In this document: piece by piece, positions 63,180 through 64,000 of the stretch
Layout of the letters: each line of letters starts with the position of its first letter
Position numbering within the stretch: position 1 is the first letter of the stretch
NCBI RefSeq assembly: GCF_019443745.1
Contig: NZ_CP050948.1
Span: 2,918,001-2,982,000, forward strand
Direction of reading: 5' to 3'
DNA length: 64,000 nt
From: Iamia sp. SCSIO 61187
GTDB taxonomy: Bacteria; Actinomycetota; Acidimicrobiia; Acidimicrobiales; Iamiaceae
The notes under the pieces: model-generated
Told to the model about the DNA's origin: nothing
Databases searched by the model: none
What the model saw: only the letters and a program-made list of their open reading frames with translations
Translations under genes and position numbers: made by a program

Positions 63180-63953
63180 TCAGGGCGTTTGCGGACCGCT
63201 CGCTGGAGCCGAATCATCAGATGGCACCGGGCTCTGCTGCGGCGGTCGCCGAGTCCCCTCTGCACCGGCGTCGGCAGTTTCCACGGCTTCGGTCTCTCCG
63301 GACCCCGTGACCGACATCTCGCCCGGCAATGGGAAGTGGCGCTCAAGGGCAAGACGGGTTGCGGTCTCCACCTCGGGGGGCAACTCGTCACCGGTAACGA
63401 CTGCCGAAGCGAGAAGGCGCCGCTGTTCGGTCAACCAGTCCTCGGCCGCGAGAACCACGAGAACGCGCTCCTCGTACTCGGCGATGCTCATACGAGCCCG
63501 GTCCGAAGAAGGCGGCGTCCTCTTCTCGGCGGAGGCACTCGGTTGGGAGACGGCAAGCTCAATCACCTGCTCGGCATCAGCAGACGCACTAGCGGCCTTG
63601 CGGCGGCGCCAGCGGCGTCGATGACCCCACGCTTCGCGCAGCTTCGTACCCACCCACGGGAACACAACGGCGACGAGATACTGGCCGATCGCCTCTCCGA
63701 GCTCCTCGACCTGGCGGCGCTGTTCTGGTGTCAGCTCGTCGCGGCCCTCGTCGTAACCGTATGGCCCCGGGTCATAGCTGCGGGCGCGCTGGGAGTCATC
63801 GAAACCTGCTGCTCGCGATTCGGGGGGGCCAAGGAGCTTGTTGGATCCGTCCTCGCGCAGGAGGTCGCGCTCGACGCCAGGCGTCTCCGACGACTTCGAC
63901 AGGTGCGTACCTCGCGGCACTCGGACAAACCGCAGCTCCCACTCGTCGTCCAT
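63180..63953 (-). CDS. Hypothetical protein
   Basis: A 257-residue protein, no family recognised. Residues 1-75 are charged; a moderately hydrophobic stretch (AIGQYLVAVVFPWVGTKL) lies near residue 90, followed by an Arg-rich cluster (GHRRRWRRRKA). Residues 155-215 form a helical, acidic block (MSIAEYEERVLVVLAAEDWL). The tail is Pro/Ser/Ala-rich. It could attach peripherally to the membrane. Start: ATG 63953. Confidence 0.6.
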   Translation of the reverse strand: MDDEWELRFVRVPRGTHLSKSSETPGVERDLLREDGSNKLLGPPESRAAGFDDSQRARSYDPGPYGYDEGRDELTPEQRRQVEELGEAIGQYLVAVVFPWVGTKLREAWGHRRRWRRRKAASASADAEQVIELAVSQPSASAEKRTPPSSDRARMSIAEYEERVLVVLAAEDWLTEQRRLLASAVVTGDELPPEVETATRLALERHFPLPGEMSVTGSGETEAVETADAGAEGTRRPPQQSPVPSDDSAPASGPQTP

Positions 63954-64000
63954 GCGTCCATCCTCTCACGCCCTCAGGCTCCGAGATCAGTGCCAGGTAC

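Overview
The window is very GC-rich and looks like a chromosome fragment of an actinobacterium, most likely from the Acidimicrobiia. That placement is an inference. It rests on the phosphatidylinositol-mannoside cluster, a MshC-type mycothiol ligase, several F420-dependent enzymes with an F420:NADPH reductase, DUF4214 secreted proteins, and a TAnnnT box 6-8 nt before at least twelve start codons (leaderless transcription).

Bases 1-33313 are dense, ordinary chromosome. In order: a DUF3048 gene (cut by the window edge), an M48-like gene and lemA; a phosphatidylinositol-mannoside block (pimA, acyltransferase, CDP-alcohol transferase) split by an opposed phosphotransferase gene; an EF-G2-type GTPase; a HIT protein with thrS; a methyltransferase overlapping a DedA gene tail to tail; plsC; mshC with npdG; an ABC ATPase, a second phosphotransferase, a PAC2 protein, a glycosyltransferase-like protein and an LLM oxidoreductase; a LigD-type polymerase domain; a fatty acyl-AMP/CoA ligase; leuS; a Ddn-like F420 protein; DUF2461; a TetR regulator; a SnoaL-like protein and a second LLM enzyme. 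The last of these has a KstR-like operator just upstream.

A tRNA-Ala(GGC) gene at 33375-33447 marks a sharp change. From there to near the window end the DNA is accessory: a PD-(D/E)XK nuclease candidate, small DNA-binding proteins, a minus-strand type I restriction operon (hsdR-hsdS-hsdM-DUF7662-GIY-YIG nuclease, then a HEXXH-peptidase/HicA-like fusion), XRE and AlpA-like regulators, and a two-gene GHKL ATPase plus phosphoribosyltransferase-like operon. The last is the best candidate here for an undescribed system. Two large secreted DUF4214 proteins follow.

Four insertion sequences are resolved to the base. An IS3 element sits in hsdM (3-bp duplication) and itself carries an IS30 element (3-bp duplication). 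A second IS3 lies at 55892-57161 (3-bp duplication). An IS256 element splits a DUF4214/seven-repeat propeller gene (8-bp duplication). Removing the elements restores both hsdM and the propeller gene in frame. No integrase and no second attachment site were found inside the window.
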